This document shows, in pieces, positions 23,649 to 31,739 of a DNA stretch of 64,000 nucleotides. A program made the position numbers and the translations under genes. Within the stretch, counting starts at the first letter, position 1. Each line of letters starts with the position of its first letter. The DNA is from Imperialibacter sp963977595 (GTDB taxonomy: Bacteria > Bacteroidota > Bacteroidia > Cytophagales > Cyclobacteriaceae): assembly GCF_048007035.1 (NCBI RefSeq), contig NZ_CP180355.1:4464001-4528000 (forward strand). The letters run 5' to 3'. The notes below the pieces were generated by a model that saw nothing but the letters and a program-made list of their open reading frames with translations, did not search any database and had not been told where the DNA came from.

Positions 23649-24743
23649 ATGAAGAAGGTATTGTTCATAGATAGAGACGGCACGATCATCGTGGAGCCAC
23701 CTGAAGACTTTCAGGTAGACTCGCTGGAGAAACTGAAGTTCATTCCCGGGGCTATTTCAAACCTGAGGAAGATAGTGGAAGAACTCGACTACGAGCTTGT
23801 GATGGTGACCAATCAAGACGGATTAGGTACGGCCAGTTTTCCCGAAGATACCTTTTGGCCGGCGCAGAACAAGATGTTGGAAACGCTGGAAGGCGAAGGG
23901 GTCAACTTCGCTGCCATCCACATCGATAAAACCTTCGAAAAGGACAATGCCCCAACCCGAAAGCCCCGCACAGGACTTCTTACACAATACCTGACCGAAG
24001 ATTACGACCTGCCCAATTCCTATGTGATAGGAGACCGTAAAACCGACGTGGAACTAGCGAAGAACCTTGGCACAAAGGCTATTTTTATAGGAGAGTCAAA
24101 CCCGGAGGCGGCTTTAAGTACCACGAATTGGGATGAAATTTATCGTTTCCTCAAGTTGCCGCCAAGGATAGTGGAAGTAAAACGAACCACGAAAGAAACC
24201 GATATATTGATAAAACTCAACCTCGATGGCACAGGCCAAACGAAGATGAACACAGGCCTGGGGTTCTATGATCACATGCTTGATCAGCTCGGCCGTCACT
24301 CTGGTTGTGATTTAGAAGTAACTGTGAAAGGCGACTTACATATCGATGAACACCACACGATAGAAGACACAGCTTTGGCACTGGGTGAGGCCTTTCGTAA
24401 AGCAATAGGCGATAAGAAGGGCATTAGCCGCTACGGCTTTATGCTGCCTATGGACGACTGCCTGGCGCAGGCGGCTATCGACTTTGGTGGAAGACCCTGG
24501 CTGGTGTGGGAGGCAGAATACAAGCGTGAAATGGTAGGCGATATGCCAACGGAAATGTTTTATCACTTCTTTAAGTCGTTTTCTGATACTTCGCTGAGTA
24601 ATATCAACATCAAGGCGGAAGGCGCTAACGAGCACCACAAGATAGAGGCAACCTTTAAGGCGTTAGCGAGAGCCATCAAGATGGCTATAGGCAGAGACGC
24701 CAATGCACTGAATCAGTTGCCTAGCACGAAGGGGGTTCTGTGA
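23649..24743 (+). CDS. hisB: Bifunctional histidinol-phosphatase/imidazoleglycerol-phosphate dehydratase HisB
   Basis: 364 residues. The HAD phosphatase domain (about 1-165) begins VLFIDRDGTIIVEPPE with Asp8 and Asp10 and contains VTNQDG and GDRKTDVELAKNLG. The dehydratase domain (about 175-364) has GLGFYDHMLDQLGRHSG, DEHHTIEDTALALGEAF, DDCLAQAAIDFGGRPW and GANEHHKIEATFKALARA with the His/Glu Mn ligands. This is the complete functional copy. Its last 847 bases (from 23897) form the left part of a 1366-bp direct repeat whose second copy lies beyond the IS at 27104. Confidence 0.96.
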   Translation: MKKVLFIDRDGTIIVEPPEDFQVDSLEKLKFIPGAISNLRKIVEELDYELVMVTNQDGLGTASFPEDTFWPAQNKMLETLEGEGVNFAAIHIDKTFEKDNAPTRKPRTGLLTQYLTEDYDLPNSYVIGDRKTDVELAKNLGTKAIFIGESNPEAALSTTNWDEIYRFLKLPPRIVEVKRTTKETDILIKLNLDGTGQTKMNTGLGFYDHMLDQLGRHSGCDLEVTVKGDLHIDEHHTIEDTALALGEAFRKAIGDKKGISRYGFMLPMDDCLAQAAIDFGGRPWLVWEAEYKREMVGDMPTEMFYHFFKSFSDTSLSNINIKAEGANEHHKIEATFKALARAIKMAIGRDANALNQLPSTKGVL

Positions 24744-25262
24744 GCCTAATACCTATTCAATCAACTTCTGAATAATGACTTCAATTGCCCTTGCTTTGAG
24801 ATTTGCCTCGCTGAGTGGAATTCCCTCGTTCATTCCTGGCCTTGTGTGCCCTGTGGCCGTTAGCCAGGCATCTTTCATTATTGACTGCCGCTCTTCGATC
24901 AGTTGCAGGATTTTTTCACCGTTGCTGGCGGTGGAAACGGCCTCCCCGGCGCTGTCAGCCCTGGCCAGCTCATTCAGCTCCAGGTACGCAAGAATAGCTT
25001 TTGCCATGATCCAGTGGCCAGCTTTGTCCGGGTGCACGCCGTCGGAGGCGTATTTGAAATCAGGATCGATCAGCCGCCTGTCTTCCAGATGCTTTTTCAT
25101 CGGTCCATGCACGTCAGCCACGCTCCAACCCTTTGTGTATCTATTACTAATCAGCCAGTCGGAGTAAATATCGAGCACATTGGCGTAGGCTGCACCCTTT
25201 CGTTCGTCAAACACCGGTGGGGTGAGGTGGATGATGACAGCGCCCGACTTCGATACTTCTTC
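23897..25262. repeat. 1366-bp direct repeat, left copy, flanking the IS
   Basis: The sequence from AGGGGTCAACTTCGCTG at 23897 to GATACTTCTTC at 25262 recurs at 27104-28469 with a constant offset of 3207 and no difference that I could find. It covers the 3' 847 bases of hisB, nine spacer bases and the 3' 510 bases of the SGNH hydrolase gene (which reads the other way). Both copies abut the IS ends exactly, so the repeat has the geometry of a target-site duplication. Confidence 0.95.
24753..25262 (-). pseudogene. 3' fragment of the SGNH/GDSL hydrolase gene, cut by the IS
   Basis: Encodes the last 169 residues (about 140-308) of the intact protein at 27960-28886, apparently identical in sequence. 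The Ser39, Gly69 and Asn116 blocks are missing; only the late DGVHPDKAG (Asp/His) block remains. The reading frame enters the IS left end upstream of 25262. It has no own start near the break, and the retained part lacks the nucleophile, so it is inactive even if expressed. Confidence 0.9.
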
Positions 25263-25277
25263 CTGAGTTTGACACGA
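25263..25277 (+). repeat. IS terminal inverted repeat, left
   Basis: CCTGAGTTTGACACG; exact reverse complement of the right end at 27089-27103. Confidence 0.92.
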
Positions 25278-25336
25278 TTTTGAGTTAAGTAACTGATATA
25301 TAAGTAATTAAAAAATTGCTTTCGATATACAAGATT

Positions 25337-26959
25337 TTATAAGTATTTGATTATCTGATCCTTAGAAAAAAGGTCAGGCAGGTTCTTTTCAGCCACTGCT
25401 TGTAGTAATTGCTGTGAGATTTCAGAGGTCTTGGAGCGCAGGTAGAAGTATTGATCGGCTTGTTTGACAAGACTGACTTGCATTTTGGACAAGTGGGTTC
25501 GGATGGTTTGCTCTGTAAGTGGGGTGCCTTGTTTGGTTAGCCGAAGTTGTAAATGGTTTAGCATGCTATAGGCGATATAGCACAGGCAAATGTGACCCTG
25601 GATACGCTTATTGGTCCAGTGGAACATCGGGCGGGTTTCCAGATAGCCTTTGAAGGTACGGAAGCTATGCTCTATCTGGTATAGATGGTGGTAGTGATCC
25701 AGCACCTGTTCATGGGAGAGTCCTTTGGCGTGGTAGGCGATGGCAAGGAAGCCGTCATACTTTTCGCTTCTTTTGATTTTTTCAGTATCAACCACATACT
25801 TTTCCCCTTCGGTATTTTTGAGGTAGTAGTGATGGGCCTTCTTTTTGAGTTGCGTTGGGTTTTTGAGCAACAATTCAGCCTTACGAAGCTTTTCTTCTCT
25901 TTCTTGTCGATCTTTTTCAGCTCGCTTTTCGCTGTAGGTAGCTATGATCTTTCGCTCATTGTATTCCAGGACAGTGTAGCGAACTTTGACCGGCTCACGC
26001 TCCGAACCTACTGAAGAACTCATCCATTGATGGTGATAGTTATCCAGATCGATCAACCGGGCCTGGATGGGTTTGGGGAGTACCTTGAGCCGCTCTCCCA
26101 TGATGAACTCATAGCCTTTGTCAACAGTGACTTGCAGGTTGTCAGTATTGAGCATGCCTCGGTCGGCTACCAAGACGATGTTTTCGATCTGGTATTCTTT
26201 CTTGAGGCTTTCCACCATTTCTGTGTAGGTGTATCCTTCCCACAGGTCTCCGCTATAGAGTTTGTAACCGATGGGTTGCTTGTATCTGTCAATGAGCATG
26301 GCAAAAACCACTTGTGTGCTTCCTATTTTGCCATCTTTGCTAAAGCCTTTCTGACGCAATGCTCCTTCCTGTTCTATTTCTGATTCAAAATAGAAGGTGG
26401 TCACGTCATAGAACACCACATCTAATTTCTGGTTGAACAGGTCTCTACCAGTTTGGAAAATGGTTTGCTGGATCAGTTGGCTATGGTCAGCCAGGTAGTC
26501 CAGACTCCTGTAGAGGTGTTGCAAGGACACCTGAGCCAGTCCCAGGTATTCTTCCTGGTGGAAAAAGCTACCCCGCTTGCTACAAGGATCATTGAGGCGC
26601 TCAATGAGCAGTAGTAAAACTACTTCAGTAAGAGAGAAGGTCAGCTTTTTCTTTTTGGTGATCCGCTGAAATATGCGATCAAGGCCGTAATAGTGGAGTA
26701 TTTTACGGTAAACCAACAGAAAGCCGTAGTTATATCTGCCTTCTTCGCTGACCTGCTCACCGAGTAAATCCTTCAGATTTCCACCACCTAATTCATAGAG
26801 CCGCTGGCCCATTCGTTTCAGAGACTCGGGCGAAAAACTGTCTACCCGCCCCAGGCTGTAAAGCGTTTTGGTGCGTGGCTTGCCATCCTGGTCACGATAA
26901 GACTCAACGATGCGGATATAATCACCTGATGGCTTCTTGTCGATAATGATACTAGGCAC
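25337..26959 (-). CDS. IS1634-family transposase
   Basis: 540 residues, DDE recombinase. The N-terminal YIRIVESYRDQDGKPRTKTLYSLGR is the typical opening of this family. Catalytic residues are Asp185 in VVFYDVTTFYFE, Asp266 in LVADRGMLNTDNL and Glu430 in YQIEHSFRTFK; the C-terminal KRIQGHICLCYIAYSMLNHLQ is also characteristic. A charged stretch at about 340-375 is part of the usual insertion between the second and third acids. The frame is uninterrupted, so the enzyme is probably functional. It fills nearly the whole element, leaving 74 bases at the left and 144 at the right end. Confidence 0.93.
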   Translation of the reverse strand: MPSIIIDKKPSGDYIRIVESYRDQDGKPRTKTLYSLGRVDSFSPESLKRMGQRLYELGGGNLKDLLGEQVSEEGRYNYGFLLVYRKILHYYGLDRIFQRITKKKKLTFSLTEVVLLLLIERLNDPCSKRGSFFHQEEYLGLAQVSLQHLYRSLDYLADHSQLIQQTIFQTGRDLFNQKLDVVFYDVTTFYFESEIEQEGALRQKGFSKDGKIGSTQVVFAMLIDRYKQPIGYKLYSGDLWEGYTYTEMVESLKKEYQIENIVLVADRGMLNTDNLQVTVDKGYEFIMGERLKVLPKPIQARLIDLDNYHHQWMSSSVGSEREPVKVRYTVLEYNERKIIATYSEKRAEKDRQEREEKLRKAELLLKNPTQLKKKAHHYYLKNTEGEKYVVDTEKIKRSEKYDGFLAIAYHAKGLSHEQVLDHYHHLYQIEHSFRTFKGYLETRPMFHWTNKRIQGHICLCYIAYSMLNHLQLRLTKQGTPLTEQTIRTHLSKMQVSLVKQADQYFYLRSKTSEISQQLLQAVAEKNLPDLFSKDQIIKYL

Positions 26960-27088
26960 TCAAAATCTGTTTGAGGCAAATCAAGCCACTATCTGAAAGA
27001 AAATCAAGCGAGTTTTCGATATACAAATTTCTGAAAAGTAGTCTAAAAAGTGCCCATACACAGCGCAATGGCACTTTTTCAATTTCAG

Positions 27089-27103
27089 CGTGTCAAACTC
27101 AGG
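27089..27103 (-). repeat. IS terminal inverted repeat, right
   Basis: CGTGTCAAACTCAGG; exact reverse complement of the left end at 25263-25277. Confidence 0.92.
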
Positions 27104-27950
27104 AGGGGTCAACTTCGCTGCCATCCACATCGATAAAACCTTCGAAAAGGACAATGCCCCAACCCGAAAGCCCCGCACAGGACTTCTTACACAATACCTG
27201 ACCGAAGATTACGACCTGCCCAATTCCTATGTGATAGGAGACCGTAAAACCGACGTGGAACTAGCGAAGAACCTTGGCACAAAGGCTATTTTTATAGGAG
27301 AGTCAAACCCGGAGGCGGCTTTAAGTACCACGAATTGGGATGAAATTTATCGTTTCCTCAAGTTGCCGCCAAGGATAGTGGAAGTAAAACGAACCACGAA
27401 AGAAACCGATATATTGATAAAACTCAACCTCGATGGCACAGGCCAAACGAAGATGAACACAGGCCTGGGGTTCTATGATCACATGCTTGATCAGCTCGGC
27501 CGTCACTCTGGTTGTGATTTAGAAGTAACTGTGAAAGGCGACTTACATATCGATGAACACCACACGATAGAAGACACAGCTTTGGCACTGGGTGAGGCCT
27601 TTCGTAAAGCAATAGGCGATAAGAAGGGCATTAGCCGCTACGGCTTTATGCTGCCTATGGACGACTGCCTGGCGCAGGCGGCTATCGACTTTGGTGGAAG
27701 ACCCTGGCTGGTGTGGGAGGCAGAATACAAGCGTGAAATGGTAGGCGATATGCCAACGGAAATGTTTTATCACTTCTTTAAGTCGTTTTCTGATACTTCG
27801 CTGAGTAATATCAACATCAAGGCGGAAGGCGCTAACGAGCACCACAAGATAGAGGCAACCTTTAAGGCGTTAGCGAGAGCCATCAAGATGGCTATAGGCA
27901 GAGACGCCAATGCACTGAATCAGTTGCCTAGCACGAAGGGGGTTCTGTGA
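27104..27950 (+). pseudogene. hisB: 5'-truncated second hisB copy
   Basis: Carries codons 84-364 of hisB: the last half of the phosphatase domain without FIDRDGT, and the entire imidazoleglycerol-phosphate dehydratase domain. An open frame begins at a GTG in the IS right end (27090; six foreign residues before GVNFAAIH). A stand-alone dehydratase could therefore in principle be made if a promoter in the IS reads outward. I found no such promoter. As it stands it is a by-product of the duplication. Confidence 0.85.
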
Positions 27951-28469
27951 GCCTAATACCTATTCAATCAACTTCTGAATAATGACTTCAATTGCCCTTG
28001 CTTTGAGATTTGCCTCGCTGAGTGGAATTCCCTCGTTCATTCCTGGCCTTGTGTGCCCTGTGGCCGTTAGCCAGGCATCTTTCATTATTGACTGCCGCTC
28101 TTCGATCAGTTGCAGGATTTTTTCACCGTTGCTGGCGGTGGAAACGGCCTCCCCGGCGCTGTCAGCCCTGGCCAGCTCATTCAGCTCCAGGTACGCAAGA
28201 ATAGCTTTTGCCATGATCCAGTGGCCAGCTTTGTCCGGGTGCACGCCGTCGGAGGCGTATTTGAAATCAGGATCGATCAGCCGCCTGTCTTCCAGATGCT
28301 TTTTCATCGGTCCATGCACGTCAGCCACGCTCCAACCCTTTGTGTATCTATTACTAATCAGCCAGTCGGAGTAAATATCGAGCACATTGGCGTAGGCTGC
28401 ACCCTTTCGTTCGTCAAACACCGGTGGGGTGAGGTGGATGATGACAGCGCCCGACTTCGATACTTCTTC
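27104..28469. repeat. 1366-bp direct repeat, right copy
   Basis: Second copy of 23897-25262. It starts on the base after the IS right end and ends inside the SGNH hydrolase gene, where the unduplicated 5' part (28470-28886) continues. The apparent lack of any base difference between the copies points to a recent event or ongoing gene conversion. Confidence 0.95.
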
Positions 28470-28886
28470 ATGCAGCCAGTTGATTCCTTCTTTATAAGCC
28501 TGGAAACGAGAGTCATCGAAGGGCAGGTAAATGCCATCGTTCATGCCGTAGGAGGCAAATACCAGTTCGGGTTGGGTTTGCTCAAGAACACGATCCAGCC
28601 TCTCCCGGAGGTCTGGTCGGGGAAATTTGCCGTCTGCATGGTTGGGCTCAGATAGCCCTGATACTGTTTCGCTTGGCAGGCCCACATTGATGACCTCAAA
28701 TTTCCTGTTGGGGTAAGTCAGCTTGAGGCATGCTTCGATGTAGGATACATACTGTCCTGCATAAGTAATGCTGTTGCCCAGAAAAGCGATGCGCTGCACC
28801 GAATCGGGGATGATGTAGCTGCCCTGGCTTTGGGCACTCAAATGAAGAGAGGAAGCAAACAAAAGGCAGGTGATCAATCGGGTCAT
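27960..28886 (-). CDS. Secreted SGNH/GDSL-type hydrolase
   Basis: 308 residues from the ATG at 28886, chosen because it begins a clean signal peptide (MTRLITCLLFASSLHLSAQSQ); an in-frame ATG at 28985 would add 33 residues that spoil it. The blocks of the esterase fold are IAFLGNSITYAG (Ser39), INVGLPSETVSG (Gly69), SYGMNDG (Asn116) and SDGVHPDKAGHWIMA (Asp213, His216). Such enzymes remove acyl groups from glycans or act as lipases; the long C-terminal helical part suggests the carbohydrate-esterase type. Its 3' 510 bases lie in the right direct repeat. It is convergent with hisB and intact despite the insertion. Confidence 0.88.
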   Translation of the reverse strand: MTRLITCLLFASSLHLSAQSQGSYIIPDSVQRIAFLGNSITYAGQYVSYIEACLKLTYPNRKFEVINVGLPSETVSGLSEPNHADGKFPRPDLRERLDRVLEQTQPELVFASYGMNDGIYLPFDDSRFQAYKEGINWLHEEVSKSGAVIIHLTPPVFDERKGAAYANVLDIYSDWLISNRYTKGWSVADVHGPMKKHLEDRRLIDPDFKYASDGVHPDKAGHWIMAKAILAYLELNELARADSAGEAVSTASNGEKILQLIEERQSIMKDAWLTATGHTRPGMNEGIPLSEANLKARAIEVIIQKLIE

Positions 28887-28999
28887 AATGACGAAGATAG
28901 GAAATATCGAAATACGACTTACTCGCTTTTTTTGTAGTTTCGGACTTGCCGTACTTTCCCCAGGTGAGTATGGTAAGCGGATCAACCTAATTTCCGACC

Positions 29000-30418
29000 A
29001 TGAGAAGACTATTCCCCACAGTTCTTGCTATTTGCGCCTTTTTCAGCGCATTGGCGCAGGAACAGTTAACAGACCAAACAAAAGCCTTTGTAACCCACGA
29101 AAGAGGCACCTACCTCCTTCAAAACCTCACCCTGGTAGATGGTACAGGCGGTGCGGCAAAGACCAATCAGGATATTCTTATCGTGAGTGATAAAATTGAA
29201 AAAGTAGGAGCTGACCTGCCCGTGCCAAAAGGGGCGACGGCCATCAATATGGAGGGCAAAAGTGCCATGCCTGGTATGGTCATGCTGCATGAGCACCTGT
29301 TTTATCCAAAAACGACACCAGATGTTAATTATGGCGTGGATCAAATGAGCTACTCATTTCCCAGGCTTTATCTCGCCGGTGGTGTTACCAGTATGAGAAC
29401 CGCCGGAAGTATCATGCCCCAGGCCGACCTGAATATCAAGAAGGCCATTGGACGTGGAGAAGTGCCAGGCCCGAAAATGGATGTGACCAGTCCGCACATT
29501 GACAGAGAGGGGGTGGGTATATTTGAGCTTGGCGCCATCGACTCTCCAGAAGGGGCAGCCAGGGCGGTTAACTACTATGCCGACATGGGTATTACCTCCA
29601 TCAAGGTGTACAACTTCATTACAAGAGAAGACTTAAAGGCGATTGTGGCGGCGGCGCATGCCAGAAACATGAAAGTCACGGGTCATATCTGTTCTATTAC
29701 TTACAGGGAAGCCGCTGATATTGGAATTGATAATCTTGAGCACGGCTTTTTTTCATGCAGTGACTTTGTGAAAGGCAAGCAAGTTGATATTTGCGATCCT
29801 TTTGAAATGCGCAAGGCCCTGTTGACTATTCCGGTCGATTCAAAGGAGGTGACGGAACTGATAACGCACCTGGTGAGCAAGAAAGTGGCGTTGACCTCTA
29901 CCATCAATGTATTTGAGCCCTACACCGGCAGAGAGGTGGTGCCGGGAGGAGGCATCGACGCTTTGTTCCCCAATGCAAAAGAGAAGGTGTATAAAAGGTG
30001 GGCCAGCAAGCAGGGGAAGGATTCACTCGATTACCTGGCGTTCAACAAAGCCAAGGTGTGGGAGAAAGCTTTTTACGATGCAGGTGGCTTACTGGTAGCA
30101 GGCACCGACCCCACTTACGACGGGAGAATTGTGGCTGGTTACGCTAACATGAGGCTACTGGAGTTGTTTGTGGAAATGGGCTTTTCTATTCCCGAAGCCA
30201 TTAAAATATGTACGCTTCATGGCGCCGCTTACCTGGAGCAGGCAGCTTCTATTGGTACATTAGAAGCAGGAAAGATTGCCGACCTGTTGATTATGGACAA
30301 CGACATCAGCAAGGATATTTCTGCCATCAGATCGCTCAATACTGTTTTCAAAAATGGCATCGGCTATGACTCCAAAAAGCTGTTCCAGGCGGCGGAGGGG
30401 TATGTGGGGATCAGGTGA
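29000..30418 (+). CDS. Secreted amidohydrolase (imidazolonepropionase-like)
   Basis: 472 residues. Signal peptide MRRLFPTVLAICAFFSALAQ. The metal-dependent barrel shows MPGMVMLHEHLFYPK (HxH, first metal pair), TSIKVYNFITRED with the Lys, VTGHICSITYREAADIGIDNLEHGF (two His) and AGTDPTYDGRI (Asp). LLQNLTLVDGTGGAAKTNQDILI and IGTLEAGKIADLLIMDND form the small beta domain that frames the barrel. Related enzymes cleave cyclic amides, dipeptides or proline-containing peptides; the substrate here is unknown. It is divergent from the SGNH hydrolase across 113 bases. Confidence 0.85.
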   Translation: MRRLFPTVLAICAFFSALAQEQLTDQTKAFVTHERGTYLLQNLTLVDGTGGAAKTNQDILIVSDKIEKVGADLPVPKGATAINMEGKSAMPGMVMLHEHLFYPKTTPDVNYGVDQMSYSFPRLYLAGGVTSMRTAGSIMPQADLNIKKAIGRGEVPGPKMDVTSPHIDREGVGIFELGAIDSPEGAARAVNYYADMGITSIKVYNFITREDLKAIVAAAHARNMKVTGHICSITYREAADIGIDNLEHGFFSCSDFVKGKQVDICDPFEMRKALLTIPVDSKEVTELITHLVSKKVALTSTINVFEPYTGREVVPGGGIDALFPNAKEKVYKRWASKQGKDSLDYLAFNKAKVWEKAFYDAGGLLVAGTDPTYDGRIVAGYANMRLLELFVEMGFSIPEAIKICTLHGAAYLEQAASIGTLEAGKIADLLIMDNDISKDISAIRSLNTVFKNGIGYDSKKLFQAAEGYVGIR

Positions 30419-30522
30419 GAGCTCTTTCTGAACTGTCGTGCGCAAAGTGCACCCGACAAGTCTTCTTCTAAACTCCTAAATAACCAATTTGTACTCCCTG
30501 CTTGTTCTACTGCCTTTCTGTG

Positions 30523-31167
30523 CTAGTCTCGTTTATGGTCTCGAATATCAATGGCACTCGAGATTTCCGCCATTACACGATTCACTATTTTATCACATCG
30601 GCTAAGATGAAAATCATAGACGTCTGACGATTTGTAGTGACCGCTTAAAACATCCCTCAGCATTTCCTTGGCTCGGTTGAGCCTGACCTTCACATTGGAT
30701 TCTGTCAAGTCCAGGGCGTCCATAGTCTCGTTGGTGCTCATATCTTCTAGTTCTCTCATCACAAAAACCAATCGATATTTTTCCGGGAGTTTGGCAATCG
30801 ATTCTTCCAGCACAGCTTTCAATTCACTGTTCATAAGACTGCTTAAAGGTGTTTCGTAATTGTAGTTACTATCCAGCTTCTCCAGTGAAACCTGACTACG
30901 TTTTGATTGCCGCTTTTTATGCAACAGGCTTTCGTTGATCAAAATTTTCGTCAACCATGTGGCGAAAGTGGATTTGCCTTTGAATCCCGCCAGATTAAGG
31001 TATGCATTGAGGTAGGCGGTTTGCATAATATCCTCCACTTCGTCTTCATCGTGCACAATGGATCGACTGATGCGATACAGTCGTTGATTGTATTTTCGGA
31101 TTAAAGCTTCGTACAAGTAGTCTTCACCATCGAGAATGCGATGGATAATTTCTTCATCAGTAAACAT
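30523..31167 (-). CDS. ECF-type RNA polymerase sigma factor
   Basis: 214 residues. Region 2: EALIRKYNQRLYRISRSIV, then DEDEVEDIMQTAYLNAYLNL and FKGKSTFATWLTKILINE. Region 4: IAKLPEKYRLVFVMRELEDMSTNETMDALDLTESNVKVRLNRAKEML, a helix-turn-helix for the -35. A C-terminal extension (YDFHLSRCDKIVNRVMAEI) is of the type seen in sigma factors found beside DUF4142 and cupredoxin genes. No anti-sigma gene is adjacent. Its own upstream region (31203-31234, minus strand) and two upstream regions of the divergent cluster share one promoter motif, so it appears autoregulated and to control the genes at 31313-33387. Confidence 0.92.
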   Translation of the reverse strand: MFTDEEIIHRILDGEDYLYEALIRKYNQRLYRISRSIVHDEDEVEDIMQTAYLNAYLNLAGFKGKSTFATWLTKILINESLLHKKRQSKRSQVSLEKLDSNYNYETPLSSLMNSELKAVLEESIAKLPEKYRLVFVMRELEDMSTNETMDALDLTESNVKVRLNRAKEMLRDVLSGHYKSSDVYDFHLSRCDKIVNRVMAEISSAIDIRDHKRD

Positions 31168-31202
31168 GTCGGGTGTTTTTGCCTCACATAATCAAACACC
31201 AG

Positions 31203-31234
31203 TATAGAGTATAAAGATCGGGAAGCGTTACAAA
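31203..31234 (-). promoter_or_regulatory. ECF promoter of the sigma factor gene itself
   Basis: On the minus strand: TTTGTAACGCTT (31234-31223), 11 bases, TACTCTATA (31211-31203), 36 bases before the start codon. It matches the two plus-strand promoters at 31255 and 32384 in sequence and exact spacing, with a C-to-G change in the -35. Confidence 0.75.
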
Positions 31235-31254
31235 GTTTTTTTTAGAAAAAATAG

Positions 31255-31285
31255 TTGTAACCCTTCACACCTAAAATGCTCTAAT
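31255..31285 (+). promoter_or_regulatory. ECF promoter of the DoxX-folE cluster
   Basis: TTGTAACCCTT (31255-31265), 11 bases, TGCTCTAAT (31277-31285); the DoxX start follows 28 bases on. It is identical in both boxes to the copy at 32384-32415. The -35 AAC core is typical of ECF promoters. Confidence 0.82.
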
Positions 31286-31312
31286 CAGGCAAACATCAAA
31301 AAAGACAATGTT

Positions 31313-31711
31313 ATGGATATCATCATTAAGAAACTGTCAGACATTCAAACCTATTTGAAATTCACTTATGGTATAGTACCTATAGTAGCCGGTGCAGACA
31401 AGTTCACTAATCTTTTAGCAAGCTGGAACGAGTATTTGAATCCGATATTGGCAGGGGTGCTGCCATTTAGTGAGAGCACATTTATGATTTTGGTTGGGAT
31501 AGTTGAAATAGCAGCGGGAATTCTCGTTTTTGTTAGCCCCAAAAAAGGAGCCTATATCGTTTGTGCGTGGCTCGTGTTAATTGCAATAAGCCTACTGGCA
31601 AGTGCAGCATACCTCGACGTGGCTGTTAGGGATTTGGTCATGGCGGTAGGGGCTTTCACTTTTGCCCAGCTTTCCAATCTTCCTCTCTCTGCAAACAGAG
31701 GGAATTCATGA
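31313..31711 (+). CDS. DoxX-like small membrane protein
   Basis: 132 residues with four hydrophobic segments: about 20-35 (FTYGIVPIVAGADKF), 58-77 (STFMILVGIVEIAAGILVFV), 82-100 and 105-120. The GADKFTNLLASWNEYLNP stretch after the first segment and the central GxxExxxGxL motif resemble DoxX/DoxD-type proteins. In other bacteria such proteins sit in membrane complexes dealing with oxidative or thiol stress, but no direct function is established. It is first in the sigma-controlled cluster, with folE 28 bases after its stop. Confidence 0.65.
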   Translation: MDIIIKKLSDIQTYLKFTYGIVPIVAGADKFTNLLASWNEYLNPILAGVLPFSESTFMILVGIVEIAAGILVFVSPKKGAYIVCAWLVLIAISLLASAAYLDVAVRDLVMAVGAFTFAQLSNLPLSANRGNS

Positions 31712-31739
31712 AGGCCTAATTAGGTGGAGCCTACGAGCG

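Larger units (their letters stand above)
25263..27103 (-). mobile_element. IS1634-family (IS4 superfamily) insertion sequence, 1841 bp
   Basis: Terminal inverted repeats CCTGAGTTTGACACG (25263-25277) and CGTGTCAAACTCAGG (27089-27103) match over 15 bases. Inside is one transposase of 540 residues on the minus strand with all three catalytic acids. The element is intact at both ends and directly bordered by the two 1366-bp repeats. From established knowledge, IS1634 of Mycoplasma mycoides is noted for long, variable target duplications of up to several hundred bases; this case would extend that range. Confidence 0.93.

Noticed and set aside
25685..26383. Two longish plus-strand frames inside the IS
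   Set aside because: They are complementary-strand shadows of the transposase reading frame.
27101..27108. AGGAGG created at the IS-hisB junction, looking like a ribosome binding site
   Set aside because: No ATG, GTG or TTG follows at a useful distance in the hisB frame, and this phylum hardly uses Shine-Dalgarno sequences.
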